From positions 1 to 64,000 of the forward strand of contig UQSX01000003.1 in NCBI GenBank assembly GCA_900543715.1: a stretch of DNA of 64,000 nucleotides. The letters are read 5' to 3'. Shown piece after piece: positions 9,074 through 17,034 of the stretch; within the stretch, counting starts at the first letter, position 1, and each line of letters starts with the position of its first letter. Made by a program: the position numbers and the translations under genes. The DNA is from an uncultured Blautia sp. Lineage in GTDB: Bacteria; Bacillota; Clostridia; Lachnospirales; Lachnospiraceae. The notes below the pieces were generated by a model. That model saw only the letters and a list, made by a program, of their open reading frames with translations. It was not told the origin of the DNA and did no database searches.

Positions 9074-9110
9074 CTGCAGGCTCATTTGGCGACTGCTGGG
9101 AAGGGCTTTG

Positions 9111-9143
9111 ACTCTTGTAAGAGTGAAAAATCGGCTGTATAAT
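9111..9143 (+). promoter_or_regulatory. Promoter with overlapping palindrome before the MATE gene
   Basis: TTGTAA (9115-9120) and TATAAT (9138-9143) are separated by 17 bases. The -35 box lies inside the perfect palindrome ACTCTTGTAAGAGT (9111-9124), a good place for a repressor or activator of the efflux pump gene that follows. Confidence 0.6.
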
Positions 9144-9210
9144 ATTTTTATATTTCCGGCTGTGGAATAAGTGCATATTTTCTGCCAGCCGCCAGAAGGA
9201 GAGAACAGAC

Positions 9211-10542
9211 ATGACAAAAGATATGACAGAAGGGCCGATCATACCACAGCTTACAAAATTTACCATCCCTTTGATCCTGGGAAACCTGTTCCAGCTTACC
9301 TATAATGCGGCGGATTCTGTGATCGTAGGAAAGTTCCTGGGAGACGACGCCCTTGCGGCGGTAGGAACTGCAGGCCCCATCATGAATATGGTTATTTTGT
9401 TCATCAGCGGAATGTGCATGGGCGCCGGTATCCTTATGAGCAGTTACTACGGAGCAAAAAGATATAACCGGCTGGAGCGGCAGATCAGCACTGCTATGAT
9501 AGGAGGACTGATCTTTTCAGCGGTTATAGCAATCCTGCTGATACTTTTCGCCCATCCGATCCTGGAACTGCTCCAGGTTCCTGCTGATATTATAGATTCT
9601 GCCAAAGGATATCTGAGGATCATTTTTCTGGGACTGATCTTTACTTTTGTATATAACTTTTTTTCCAATACCCTGAGGGCTTTGGGGGACAGCAAGGTTC
9701 CCCTGTATTTTCTGATTATCAGCGCCTGTCTGAATGTGGCGGGAGATCTGTTTTTTGTGGTAGTCCTGAACTGGGGCGTGCCGGGAAGCGCCCTGGCTAC
9801 CGTTCTTAGTGAAATGCTGTGTTGTCTGTGCTGCCTGATTTATATAAAAAGGAAGGTCCCTCTGCTCTGCCTGGGAAATAAGTGGAAGATATTTGATCCC
9901 TCTCTGCTCTGGAAGACCTTCAGCTATGGGATTACCAGCGCTCTCCAGCAGATGTGTGTACAGCTGGGAAAGATCTGTGTGCAGACAGTGGTGAATGTTC
10001 AGGGAGTGGAATTTATTGCAGCTTTTACTGCTATTAACCGTGTAGATGACTTTGCCATGACGCCTCAGCAGAATATTGCTCACGCAAGCACCACTTTCAT
10101 GGCACAGAACCGGGGAGCCGGGAAGATTGAACGGATGAAAAAAGGCTTTTTCAGTTCGATCCTGCTTCAGGCAATTTATACGGCGGTTATTGCGGCGGTT
10201 ACCTTTTTCTTTTCCAGGCAGATCATGGAATTGTTTGTCGGGGAGAATTCAGAAGAGGTAGTTTCACTGGGGATTTCTTATCTGGTGCTGATCGCACCTA
10301 TGTATGTCATGCCTGCGGCTACCAATATTATTCAGGGATATTTCCGGGGACTGGGAGACTTGAAGGTCACGTTGATCAGTACCATCCTGAATATGTCTGC
10401 CAGATTCTTTACCGCCTGGCTGATGATCCATGTGATGCATGGAGGATTTGACAGACTGGCCTGGGCGAATTTCTTCGGCTGGGTGGCTATGCTGGCCTTC
10501 CAGATTCCGATGATCACCTACAGATGGAAGAAAGTGAAATAA
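9211..10542 (+). CDS. MATE family efflux transporter
   Basis: A 443-residue protein with about twelve membrane segments in two similar halves. It begins DMTEGPIIPQLTKFTIPLILGNLFQLTYNAADSVIVGKFLG, the classic MATE opening with the QLTYNAAD motif. GIKSALQQ-like and FFSRQIMELFV segments mark the second half. Such pumps export drugs or metabolites using sodium or proton gradients. AGAAGGAGAG precedes ATG 9211. It has its own promoter and is followed within 30 bases by an acetyltransferase gene that may be co-transcribed. The substrate is not predictable. Confidence 0.9.
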   Translation: MTKDMTEGPIIPQLTKFTIPLILGNLFQLTYNAADSVIVGKFLGDDALAAVGTAGPIMNMVILFISGMCMGAGILMSSYYGAKRYNRLERQISTAMIGGLIFSAVIAILLILFAHPILELLQVPADIIDSAKGYLRIIFLGLIFTFVYNFFSNTLRALGDSKVPLYFLIISACLNVAGDLFFVVVLNWGVPGSALATVLSEMLCCLCCLIYIKRKVPLLCLGNKWKIFDPSLLWKTFSYGITSALQQMCVQLGKICVQTVVNVQGVEFIAAFTAINRVDDFAMTPQQNIAHASTTFMAQNRGAGKIERMKKGFFSSILLQAIYTAVIAAVTFFFSRQIMELFVGENSEEVVSLGISYLVLIAPMYVMPAATNIIQGYFRGLGDLKVTLISTILNMSARFFTAWLMIHVMHGGFDRLAWANFFGWVAMLAFQIPMITYRWKKVK

Positions 10543-10569
10543 AAACAAGGTCAACGAGAGGATTTACAA

Positions 10570-11172
10570 ATGGAGAAAAAAGAAATGTCAATGGCTCAGC
10601 GGAGAGCAGCCGGCTTGTTATGGGTGGATACCGGAGAAAACATGGACCAGCAGGTATATGCCAGAGGACTTTGTCAGGATTTTAATCATACCAGAGGGAC
10701 GGAAACCGAAAAAAGAGAGGAAATTTTGCAAAAACTCTTTGCCTTTTGCGGAGAAGGGGTCTGGATCGAGCCGCCTCTTACACTGGCCATGGGAAATACC
10801 GTATCTATCGGAAAAGGAACTTATGTCAACTCAAATCTGACTCTGGTGGACGATTATGAGATAAACATAGGAGAAGGAGTACTGATTGCCCCCAATGTTA
10901 CCATCAGCACCACCAATCATCCCATGCATTATATGGCACGGCAGCATGGAGAAATGTACTGTAAGAAGGTGGTGATTGAAGACCATGTGTGGATCGGAAG
11001 CAATGTGGTCATCTGCGCCGGAGTTACGGTAGGAAAGGGATCCGTCATTGGGGCAGGAAGCGTTGTTACAAGAGATATCCCTCCAATGAGCTTTGCAGCA
11101 GGAGTTCCCTGTAAAGTGATCCGGGAAATTACAGATGAGGATCTGAAGGAGTTTGACCCCATTCCGGAATAA
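10570..11172 (+). CDS. Sugar O-acetyltransferase (maltose/galactoside type)
   Basis: A 200-residue left-handed beta-helix acetyltransferase. The N-terminal helical cap is followed by hexapeptide turns IGKGTYVNSNLTLVDDYEINIGEGVLIAPNV. The catalytic His is in TTNHPMH, and the C-terminal helix region holds VWIGSNVVICAGVTVGKGSVIGAGSVVTRDIP. The family transfers acetyl from acetyl-CoA to hexoses or similar acceptors. Length is usual for Maa/LacA proteins. It lies 27 bases after the MATE gene and ends at a terminator. Confidence 0.88.
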   Translation: MEKKEMSMAQRRAAGLLWVDTGENMDQQVYARGLCQDFNHTRGTETEKREEILQKLFAFCGEGVWIEPPLTLAMGNTVSIGKGTYVNSNLTLVDDYEINIGEGVLIAPNVTISTTNHPMHYMARQHGEMYCKKVVIEDHVWIGSNVVICAGVTVGKGSVIGAGSVVTRDIPPMSFAAGVPCKVIREITDEDLKEFDPIPE

Positions 11173-11229
11173 GCAGGTGGGGAAGACAATTGCCTAGATA
11201 ATATGAAGTGCACTAGCATAACGTAATAA

Positions 11230-11289
11230 GGACCTTATGGATATCCCACGGCAGTTTTTTGGACTGCAGAATATCCGTAAGGTCTTTTT
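11230..11289 (+). terminator. Intrinsic terminator between convergent genes
   Basis: GGACCTTATGGATAT (11230-11244) pairs with ATATCCGTAAGGTC (11271-11284) with one mismatch; an inner GGCAGT/ACTGC pair caps the hairpin, and TTTTT follows on the + strand. It ends the acetyltransferase transcript and lies just past the stop codon of the reductase on the other strand. Confidence 0.85.
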
Positions 11290-11294
11290 CTATA

Positions 11295-12134
11295 TTATGC
11301 CAGAGTCATGAACCACTCAACAGTTGCCGGATCATAGTGGGAGAAAAACAGGCTCTTTCCGGTATCCAGGTCCTCAATCTCTTTCATCTCATCTTCGCTG
11401 AGAGTGAAGTCAAAAACATCAAAATTCTCTTCCATGCGGTTCTTGTGGGTGGACTTGGGAATCAGCACCACATCGCTCTGAAGAAGAAAACGCAGAGCAG
11501 TCTGGGCAACGGTTTTGCCATGTCTGTCTCCGATTTTTTTCAGGACCGGATTATTGAAATAATCATTTTTGCCTTCTGCAAAAGGTCCCCAGGACATAAT
11601 CTGAGTGCCGTTTTTCTTCATATATTCCTTTGCAGCCTTCTGCTGCTGGAATACATGGGTCTCCACCTGGTTTACGGCAGGTTTGATCCGTGAGAAGTGA
11701 TAGAGATCAAGATAGCGGTCCGGATAGAAGTTGGATACGCCGATAGCCCGGACTTTGCCCTGATCATAAGCTTCCTCCATGGCCCGATAGGTTCCGTAAT
11801 AGTCACCGAAAGGCTGATGGATCAGGAGCAGGTCGATATATTCGGTCTGGAGTTTTTTCAGAGATTCTGCAATAGAAGCTTTTGCTTTCTCATATCCTGC
11901 ATTTGTGATCCACACCTTCGTGGTAATGAAAAACTCTTCTCTTGGAAGGCCGGATTTTGCAATGGCATTGCCTACCCCTTCTTCATTGCCGTAGGCCTGG
12001 GCCGTATCAATGCTGCGGTAGCCGGTGCGGATGGCCTCCGATACGCAGGCCTCTGTTTCCTCCGGAGGAGTCTGATATACGCCATAACCTAATTTCGGCA
12101 TTTTGACTCCATTGTTCAGTGTTACATATTCCAT
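11295..12134 (-). CDS. Aldo/keto reductase
   Basis: A reductase of about 279 residues with the NADPH-dependent TIM-barrel pattern. It has LGYGVYQTP at the start, DTAQAYGNEEGVG with the catalytic Asp and Tyr, TTKVW with the catalytic Lys, LLIHQPFG with the catalytic His, and IPKSTHKNRMEENFDVFDF at the C terminus. ATG at 12134 is chosen because AAAGGAGGAAT precedes it on the minus strand; 22 further codons upstream lack such a site. It is divergent from a LysR gene, so that regulator probably controls it. Substrate is likely a small aldehyde or dicarbonyl. Confidence 0.9.
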   Translation of the reverse strand: MEYVTLNNGVKMPKLGYGVYQTPPEETEACVSEAIRTGYRSIDTAQAYGNEEGVGNAIAKSGLPREEFFITTKVWITNAGYEKAKASIAESLKKLQTEYIDLLLIHQPFGDYYGTYRAMEEAYDQGKVRAIGVSNFYPDRYLDLYHFSRIKPAVNQVETHVFQQQKAAKEYMKKNGTQIMSWGPFAEGKNDYFNNPVLKKIGDRHGKTVAQTALRFLLQSDVVLIPKSTHKNRMEENFDVFDFTLSEDEMKEIEDLDTGKSLFFSHYDPATVEWFMTLA

Positions 12135-12318
12135 AGTGAATTCCTCCTTTTCGTTTAATGATGGTACCTCTGTACACTGAGGGTATATCTGCTTTTTCAT
12201 CTGCTCCAGGGAACTTCCCTGTTTTCAATTATGAGTTTACAGCCTGAAGAGAAAAAAGTACAATAAGAATATAGGAATTCAGATTCCTTAATATGAATAG
12301 TGAGAAAAGGGGAAAGAT

Positions 12319-13149
12319 ATGTTAAATCTTTTAGAACTGGAACAGCTCGCGGCCTTTGCGGCAGAAGGCACCTTGTCCAAAGCAGCGGAAAAACTCCACA
12401 TTTCCCAACCTACGATTACCAGAACCATGCAGCATCTGGAGGAGGATTTTGGGGTGTCTCTTTTCCGCCGCACCAAGAATCACATTGCACTGAATGAAAC
12501 CGGGTGGAAGGCTGTGGAATATGCGGAGAGGATCCTGAAAAGCGCAGAGGAGGCAGTGGAAGGAGTCCGCAGTTTTGACCGGAGCCTGCATACCATTACA
12601 GTCAGCTCCTGTGCTCCTGCACCTTTATGGGAACTGCTCCCTGCTCTTACACGAACCTTTCCGGATATGACCATTTCCTCATCTATCAAGGGGAACGGCG
12701 CTGTCCTGAAAGACCTGCAGTCCGGTTCGGCTGTTCTTGGAGTGCTGCCTCAGGATATGGTACCCCAGGGATACTCCAGCATTCCTCTGTTAAAAGAAGA
12801 CCTTTATGCGTGCCTGCCTGCCACCCATGCACTTGCCGGATATAAAGAGCTTTCCTTTGCCCAGCTCAACGGATATAATTTCCTGCTGGGCAGCCAGCTG
12901 GGATTCTGGGATGATATGTGCAGAGAGAAGATGCCCGCCTCCCGGTTCCTGGTACAGACAGATTCCTTTACGTTACAGGAACTGATCCGGGAATCCTCTC
13001 TTCCCTGCTTTGCCACAAATCTTACCATAGATGATAAAGGGACCTTTGAAGGCAGAAAGGTCACACCCATCATAGACCAGGAGGCAAAAAGGACCTTTCA
13101 TCTGGTTTTCTCTCCGGAGAATAAAAAATATGCGGTAAGATCCGGCTGA
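12319..13149 (+). CDS. LysR family transcriptional regulator
   Basis: A 276-residue regulator. The N-terminal winged helix is LEQLAAFAAEGTLSKAAEKLHISQPTITRTMQHLEEDFGVSLFRR, followed by a periplasmic-binding-like effector domain. It is divergently placed against the aldo/keto reductase with about 185 bases between starts, the standard LysR-target arrangement. The protein is slightly short and ends YAVRSG. In another frame the next codons read KIRLKILRLM, so a small C-terminal frameshift is possible. AGGGGAAAG precedes the ATG. Confidence 0.9.
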   Translation: MLNLLELEQLAAFAAEGTLSKAAEKLHISQPTITRTMQHLEEDFGVSLFRRTKNHIALNETGWKAVEYAERILKSAEEAVEGVRSFDRSLHTITVSSCAPAPLWELLPALTRTFPDMTISSSIKGNGAVLKDLQSGSAVLGVLPQDMVPQGYSSIPLLKEDLYACLPATHALAGYKELSFAQLNGYNFLLGSQLGFWDDMCREKMPASRFLVQTDSFTLQELIRESSLPCFATNLTIDDKGTFEGRKVTPIIDQEAKRTFHLVFSPENKKYAVRSG

Positions 13150-13344
13150 AAATCCTCAGATTGATGCAGAAACCTTATAGGCGGATCCGGGTGGAGAAAG
13201 CCTAAAAAAGCAGATGAAAAAAGCGGATAGAAATATCAGTTGGCGTAAAATGCAGAGTCTGATAAAATTGTCTGTAAGATTATATTGCGCAGAGGATGAA
13301 AAGGACTTTTCAGAAGAAATAAATGATGATAATGAGGGTGAAAG

Positions 13345-13683
13345 ATGACAAAGGAAACGATTGAACAGGTGTTAAAATTCAGAGATGAGCGGAGCTGGAA
13401 ACAGTTTCATAACCCCAAGGATCTGGCCATCTCCATCAGTCTGGAGGCAGCGGAACTCCTGGAGGTTTTCCAGTGGAGCGCGGAAGACGTCTGGTGCGGG
13501 GAGAAAAAGGACAAGATCAGAGAAGAGCTTGCAGATGTACTGAACTACTGCATTTTAATGGCGGATACCTGCGGCCTGGATATGGATGAGATCATTCAGG
13601 AAAAAGTCAGGAAGAATGCAGAAAAGTATCCGGTGGAAAAAGCATACGGACACAAAGAAAAGTATACGGAGCTGGGAGAATAA
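13345..13683 (+). CDS. MazG-like nucleotide pyrophosphohydrolase, chromosomal copy
   Basis: A 112-residue protein of the all-alpha NTP pyrophosphohydrolase superfamily (RS21-C6/MazG-like), which hydrolyses nucleoside triphosphates to monophosphates. The metal site is visible as SLEAAELLEVFQW (an ExxE pattern) and EELADVLNYCILMAD (ExxxD). A second copy at 23357 inside the mobile element differs at only 10 of 112 positions in my hand comparison, and both share the bases just before the start. Here the gene stands without the helicase and HNH partners of the island copy. Confidence 0.88.
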   Translation: MTKETIEQVLKFRDERSWKQFHNPKDLAISISLEAAELLEVFQWSAEDVWCGEKKDKIREELADVLNYCILMADTCGLDMDEIIQEKVRKNAEKYPVEKAYGHKEKYTELGE

Positions 13684-13770
13684 CCTGCTAAAATTGGGGC
13701 CTGAGAGTGTGAGCTTCTGTGTGAGTATTATATTTGAAAGGGCTCCTAAGAGATAAAGGAGATAAAGAAT

Positions 13771-14244
13771 ATGACAAGGTTTGAAGAATTTGAAAATATC
13801 GTTGCAAAACTCCGTGCGCCGGATGGCTGTCCCTGGGACAGAGAGCAGACACATTTCAGCCTTAAAAAGCCATGCGTAGAGGAAGCCGCAGAGGTGATCT
13901 GCGGGATCAATATACTGGAAGCGACGGGGAATCCGGATAACCTGAAAGAAGAGCTGGGGGATCTGCTCCTGCAGGTAGTGATGCATGCTAAGATAGCAGA
14001 GGAAGAAGGCTACTTTACCATGGATGATGTGATACAGGGAATCATTAATAAAATGGTACGGCGGCATCCACATGTATTCGGCGATGCAGTAGTCTCCGAT
14101 TCAGGAGAAGTGCTGACCAGATGGGACGAAATCAAAAAATGGGAAAAAGAAGGAAAAGAATGGACGGAGGCCTATCTGCCGGAGGCTTTTGATGAGGCGA
14201 AGAAGTTGATAGATGAGGCTGCGGAGAGGAAAGGGTTTGTATAG
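13771..14244 (+). CDS. mazG: MazG nucleoside triphosphate pyrophosphohydrolase
   Basis: A 157-residue MazG protein, about the length of single-domain forms. It opens with FENIVAKLRAPDGCPWDREQTHFSLKKPCVEEAAEV, has the metal-binding EELGDLLLQVVMHAKIAEEEG, and ends MVRRHPHVFGD followed by WDEIKKWEKEGKE. The enzyme clears non-canonical or excess NTPs. AAAGGAG precedes the ATG. It follows the smaller MazG-like gene by 87 bases and may share its transcript. Confidence 0.92.
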   Translation: MTRFEEFENIVAKLRAPDGCPWDREQTHFSLKKPCVEEAAEVICGINILEATGNPDNLKEELGDLLLQVVMHAKIAEEEGYFTMDDVIQGIINKMVRRHPHVFGDAVVSDSGEVLTRWDEIKKWEKEGKEWTEAYLPEAFDEAKKLIDEAAERKGFV

Positions 14245-14316
14245 GTGTAATATCCGCGTATGCGTAAATTTTGTCCTGAACTAATGGTACAGAAAAGCCG
14301 AAAGGAAATTCAGAAA

Positions 14317-14746
14317 ATGAAAGATAAGGAAAATTTATCAGATAGCGGAAAGACTGAAACCGGAAGAAAAGCAGTGGAAAGGCAGACAGAGCTGGGAATG
14401 ATCAAGGTAGATATGGAGTATCCGTATCCATGTGTGCCGCCGCCGGGAATCTGGGAAAAAAAGACGGAAAACTTTTAATTATCACTGCTTCTCATACGTT
14501 CCGGATCCCAAACGGGGAACGGGAAATTTCACCTGTTCTTTATCAAAGCTGCATGCACCCGGAAAAAATCCATATTGATCCGGTACAGATCCTAATAGAC
14601 AGAGGAGAAATCTGCTTTCAGGTGAGAAATCAGCAGTGGACAATTCGTGAAACAGAAGCGTCTTCCGTGGAACTTCTGCCCTGGGAAGCTAAAATCAAAA
14701 AGAAAAGCTGTATTCCGTGTACGAACTGCGGAAGATGCAGCTGGTA
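14317..14746 (+). other. Unrecognised, probably frameshifted small gene
   Basis: One frame reads from ATG 14317 through MEYPYPCVPPPGIWEKK. A second frame continues from about 14450 as KKDGKLLIITASHTFRIPNGE and ends with SCIPCTNCGRCSW. The two meet at a run of seven A residues (14457-14463), so a single-base slip there would join them into one protein of about 140 residues. I do not recognise the product. It lies between the last clear chromosomal gene and the first integrase remnant. Confidence 0.3.
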
Positions 14747-14764
14747 AGTAAAGAGGTACTGCTG

Positions 14765-14875
14765 GATAGATGGAAGTGGCACAGGTAAGGCTTTCTTTGT
14801 AAGGCTGTTTTATTTCCGTCTGAATAAATAAAAATATTTCTACAGCACCATTAGATTTCTCCATGACATGATTCT
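14765..14875 (+). pseudogene. Fragment of a tyrosine integrase gene
   Basis: These bases align with positions about 37460-37570 inside the intact integrase gene. Shared blocks include AAGTGG.ACAGGTAAG, GGCTGTTTTATT, AATATTTC, CAGCACCAT and TTTCTCCAT, with one small deletion and scattered changes. The frame is broken and the flanking parts of the gene are missing. It is the last trace of an older element related to the one that ends at 38646, and it lies immediately left of the first attachment core. Confidence 0.7.
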
Positions 14876-14889
14876 TTTAGGCTAAAAAA

Positions 14890-14906
14890 TCAGCACTCAC
14901 ATCTTG
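14890..14906. repeat. Attachment-site core copy A
   Basis: TCAGCACTCACATCTTG is the first of three copies of a 17-bp core (others at 16706 and 38630); it differs from the third at two positions. The bases to its right resemble those to the right of copy B for over 100 bp (GGTTTTGT, GTGTCAGAGCC, GCCTTATTTT, TTGTCTGGGAGCGT), which marks the left end of an integrated element. Confidence 0.7.
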
Positions 14907-14935
14907 TCGTGGATCGGATGGTTTTGTTTTGTGGC

Positions 14936-14988
14936 GTCAGAGCCTGGGGAGCCTTATTTTGCAAGGTTTTTGCGGGCTCTGACTTTTT
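14936..14988 (+). terminator. Terminator at the left end of the decayed element
   Basis: GTCAGAGCC (14936-14944) pairs perfectly with GGCTCTGAC (14975-14983), with an inner GCCTT/AAGG pair, followed by TTTTT. A degenerate version occurs at the equivalent place next to core B. Confidence 0.7.
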
Positions 14989-15004
14989 GTCTGGGAGCGT
15001 AAAA

Positions 15005-15015
15005 TGGTGTAGTAA
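15005..15015. repeat. Putative integrase arm-type repeat (left end A)
   Basis: TGGTGTAGTAA occurs once here, twice at 16842-16864, and four times in exact or near form at 38436-38536. Its confinement to the ends of the elements suggests an arm-type binding site for the integrase. Confidence 0.45.
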
Positions 15016-15078
15016 ACGCAAGAAAATGTAAAATGATGGTTTGCGTATTGATTTAAGAAACTTGGAACCAATTTGGAA

Positions 15079-15125
15079 CTTAATTGCAATGAATTGCAAC
15101 TTAGAAGCAATTTACTGCAATTAAG
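15079..15125. repeat. Inverted repeat with nested TTGCAAT palindrome
   Basis: CTTAATTGCA (15079-15088) is exactly complementary to TGCAATTAAG (15116-15125). Inside the left half lies TTGCAATGAATTGCAA, itself palindromic. It precedes the Phd remnant by about 90 bases and could be an operator or a hairpin; function unknown. Confidence 0.4.
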
Positions 15126-15215
15126 TTTTCCGTTCTGATTTTGGAGAAACAGGTTTTCATAAGTATGATTGATAATAATGGTGTAATTAAGCCATAAAAG
15201 AAAGGAGTGCACATA

Positions 15216-15338
15216 ATGCCAAAGATTATTCCGATAAAAGACCTGAAAAGTACTTCTGATATATCAGAAATGCCATGGTGCATCGTAGTTATTTGGATCA
15301 TGGTACGATACAGGTTGCGGTGTATGATAACCGATTAG
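15216..15338 (+). pseudogene. Truncated Phd/YefM-type antitoxin, 5' end only
   Basis: After GAAAGGAGTG, the frame reads MPKIIPIKDLKSTSDISEMP, the usual start of a Phd/YefM antitoxin that binds DNA and neutralises a RelE/Doc-type toxin. At about 15272 the match stops, and the next bases belong to another gene in a different frame, giving an aberrant 40-codon reading. It is the left side of a deletion junction. Confidence 0.7.
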
Positions 15339-15853
15339 AAATCACTTCTCCGGGAAAGCTGCCAATGGGACAAACTATGGAGCGTATGAAAGAAGGCTAT
15401 TCCAAAATCAGAAATGAAGCTCTTGCCCATGCCTTTGCTTATATGAACTTGATTGAGCATTGGGGAAGCGGCATTCCAAGAATTATTGATAAAGTAAAAG
15501 CTGCCGGGCTGCGGGAACCAGAGTTTATTGGTGGCGAGGTTGATTTGCGTATCAATATCTATCGAGGTCAGATTGACGGCACTGTTGACCTCAATGCGTC
15601 CAATACTGCCGTTAAACTGCCGCTAAACCGCCGGGAAACCGCCGATAAAGTGTCGGTAACTGAACAGGAACAGCAAATTTATAAATATGTATCGGAAAAT
15701 GCCGGCATTACAACAGCACAGGCAATGAAACTTCTTGGTATCAAACAGCGTAGAACCAGAGAAATACTGGCTAAAATGGTTGAAAAAGGATGGCTGAGAA
15801 AAGAAGGTGCTTCAAGAAGCAAAATTTATGTAAAAAATACAGAAGGGAGATAA
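15275..15853 (+). pseudogene. AlbA_2-type ATP-binding/DNA-binding protein, C-terminal part
   Basis: The frame starts inside the protein at MVHRSYLDHGTIQVAVYDNRLEITSPGKLP, the well-known core of the RecG-like C-terminal ATP-binding region in AlbA_2 (Schlafen-like) proteins. It continues with RNEALAHAFAYMNLIEHWGSGIPRII. A C-terminal winged helix (ITTAQAMKLLGIKQRRTREILAKMVEKGWL) follows. About 250 N-terminal residues expected for the family are missing, replaced by the Phd start. Such genes sit inside some BREX loci, which fits the pglZ scrap that follows 6 bases later. Confidence 0.8.
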
Positions 15854-15859
15854 TGCAGC

Positions 15860-16054
15860 ATGGATACAGACAAAGTAATACAAGACTTGAACCGCAGATT
15901 TGCTGCACCTCTGCCGGAGGTTTACCACCGTCGGATCATCTTCTGGTACGATGAAGATAAGGAATTTGAGGATAAGCTGGACGAAGTGGTTTTAGAGAAT
16001 GCAATGGATAGGAATTGTACTCAATTCTGTAAGTATAAAACTTTAATGCATTGA
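15860..16054 (+). pseudogene. pglZ: BREX phosphatase PglZ, N-terminal remnant
   Basis: About 48 codons read DKVIQDLNRRFAAPLPE and RRIIFWYDEDKEFEDKLDE, the opening of type A PglZ proteins of BREX defence systems, which are normally more than 800 residues. After VLENA the similarity ends and the frame closes within 16 unrelated codons, so the gene is cut at about 16003. No other brx or pgl genes are present in the window. The assignment rests on recognition of the N-terminal signature and should be checked by search. Confidence 0.65.
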
Positions 16055-16194
16055 GTTGGACTGTAGGTATTAGTACGTCTAAGTAAAGGCGTACCTGTTT
16101 CAATGGACAGCATAAAAAAATCTGTAATATGCGGGGCTGTAATATTGGTGATGTCATGGAATTGGCTAAACATTGTTTCGCTAATTGATAATTA

Positions 16195-16563
16195 CATGGA
16201 AAGGATTGATGGGAGTAATTTTGAGGGAAAATCCAGATTTACTATCGGGAAATAGCGGAGAACGATAGAACAGATACGCAGTTTAGAACAGCTGTTGCAA
16301 ACGTAAAGAGGCTTTAAGAGCTGTGGACAGATCAAGGGAGAAAAGTCCAGACAGTAAAAGGAACAGCGTCTGCGGCTGTTCTCGTCCCGATAGTGTGGAA
16401 CAAGGAAACGATGCCGTCGGATTTCTTTAGAGATGGTAGAGGAGTCTTTGGAAAGAGCCCTGGCCATTTGAGAAAAAGAGAAGCCTTTTTCAATCATGAT
16501 TTCAATCTCTGCACGATCAGAAAGAGCAAGATGCTTAAAGTTACCAATATGATGAGTTGCCAT
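16195..16563 (-). pseudogene. IS30-family transposase fragment
   Basis: The minus-strand frame from ATG 16563 reads MATHHIGNFKHLALSDRAEIE, then GFSFSQMARALSKDSSTISKEIRRH, the N-terminal helix-turn-helix of IS30 transposases. After about 105 codons the frame slips: a second frame reads DSKSGFSLK, matching the expected continuation. The catalytic DDE part is absent. To its left, 16055-16194 holds only a short + strand reading (ATG 16102, starting MDSIKKSVICGAVIL) that I cannot identify. Confidence 0.75.
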
Positions 16564-16705
16564 GATGACCTCCAATCCGCTCCGGGGAGTACAGGATAAC
16601 ACGATTGCAAAGGTAAAATCCACCCCTGATTTATAGAGAAGCAAAAAAGGAGAAAAATCAGAAATAACTGTTTCATTTAACGGCCTTGCAAAAAATTCAA
16701 AAAAA

Positions 16706-16722
16706 TTAGCACTCGCCTCTTG
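16706..16722. repeat. Attachment-site core copy B
   Basis: TTAGCACTCGCCTCTTG differs from copy C (38630) at one position. It is the junction of the decayed element on the left and the large element on the right. The AT-rich run AAAAAAATTAGCACTC before it resembles the right-end sequence before copy C. Confidence 0.75.
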
Positions 16723-16754
16723 GCTCGTTTGGGGTGGTTTTGTCCTGTGGTGTC

Positions 16755-16802
16755 AGAGCCCGTAAAGCCTTATTTTACAAGGTTTTTGCGGGTTCTTATT
16801 TT
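16755..16802 (+). terminator. Hairpin at the left end of the large element
   Basis: AGAGCCCG (16755-16762) pairs with CGGGTTCT (16789-16796) with one G-U, with an inner CCTT/AAGG pair and T-rich bases after. It corresponds to the better-preserved terminator at 14936 and would shield the cargo from read-through. Confidence 0.55.
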
Positions 16803-16841
16803 TTGTCTGGGAGCGTCAAAAATCGTCATTTTGAAAGAAAA

Positions 16842-16864
16842 TGGTGTAGTAAATGGTGTAGTAA
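16842..16864. repeat. Two arm-type repeats at the left end
   Basis: TGGTGTAGTAA at 16842-16852 and again at 16854-16864, spaced one helical turn apart (12 bases). The same word recurs near the right end. Putative integrase or excisionase arm sites. Confidence 0.5.
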
Positions 16865-17034
16865 AATGACCATGGTGATAAAGTCTTGAGGTAAAGAATT
16901 TAAAATTTTATTTTAGGGGAAAATGCGAATCTATAATATATCTTGTTTATAGCTGCACAAATATAGTAGAATAAGTGGGAGAACATACGAAAGTAATATC
17001 GGAGTTCATTAGATAGATTATATACTTAAATTCT

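Larger units (their letters stand above)
14890..16722. mobile_element. Decayed integrative element between cores A and B
   Basis: About 1.8 kb bounded by two attachment-core copies. It keeps a left end like that of the large element next to it, a truncated Phd antitoxin, the C-terminal part of an AlbA_2 ATP-binding protein, the start of a BREX pglZ and an IS30 transposase fragment. No integrase or replication gene remains. The content suggests it once carried a BREX defence locus that was lost by internal deletion. Confidence 0.6.

Noticed and set aside
9108..9143. MerR-type operator with a 19-base spacer before the MATE gene
   Set aside because: The -35 to -10 spacing is 17 bases with TTGTAA, and the palindrome sits on the -35 box rather than in the spacer, so a MerR arrangement is not supported.
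15860..16054. Independent 64-residue gene
   Set aside because: The first 48 codons match the start of a much longer PglZ-type protein and the rest is unrelated, so a truncated remnant is more likely.
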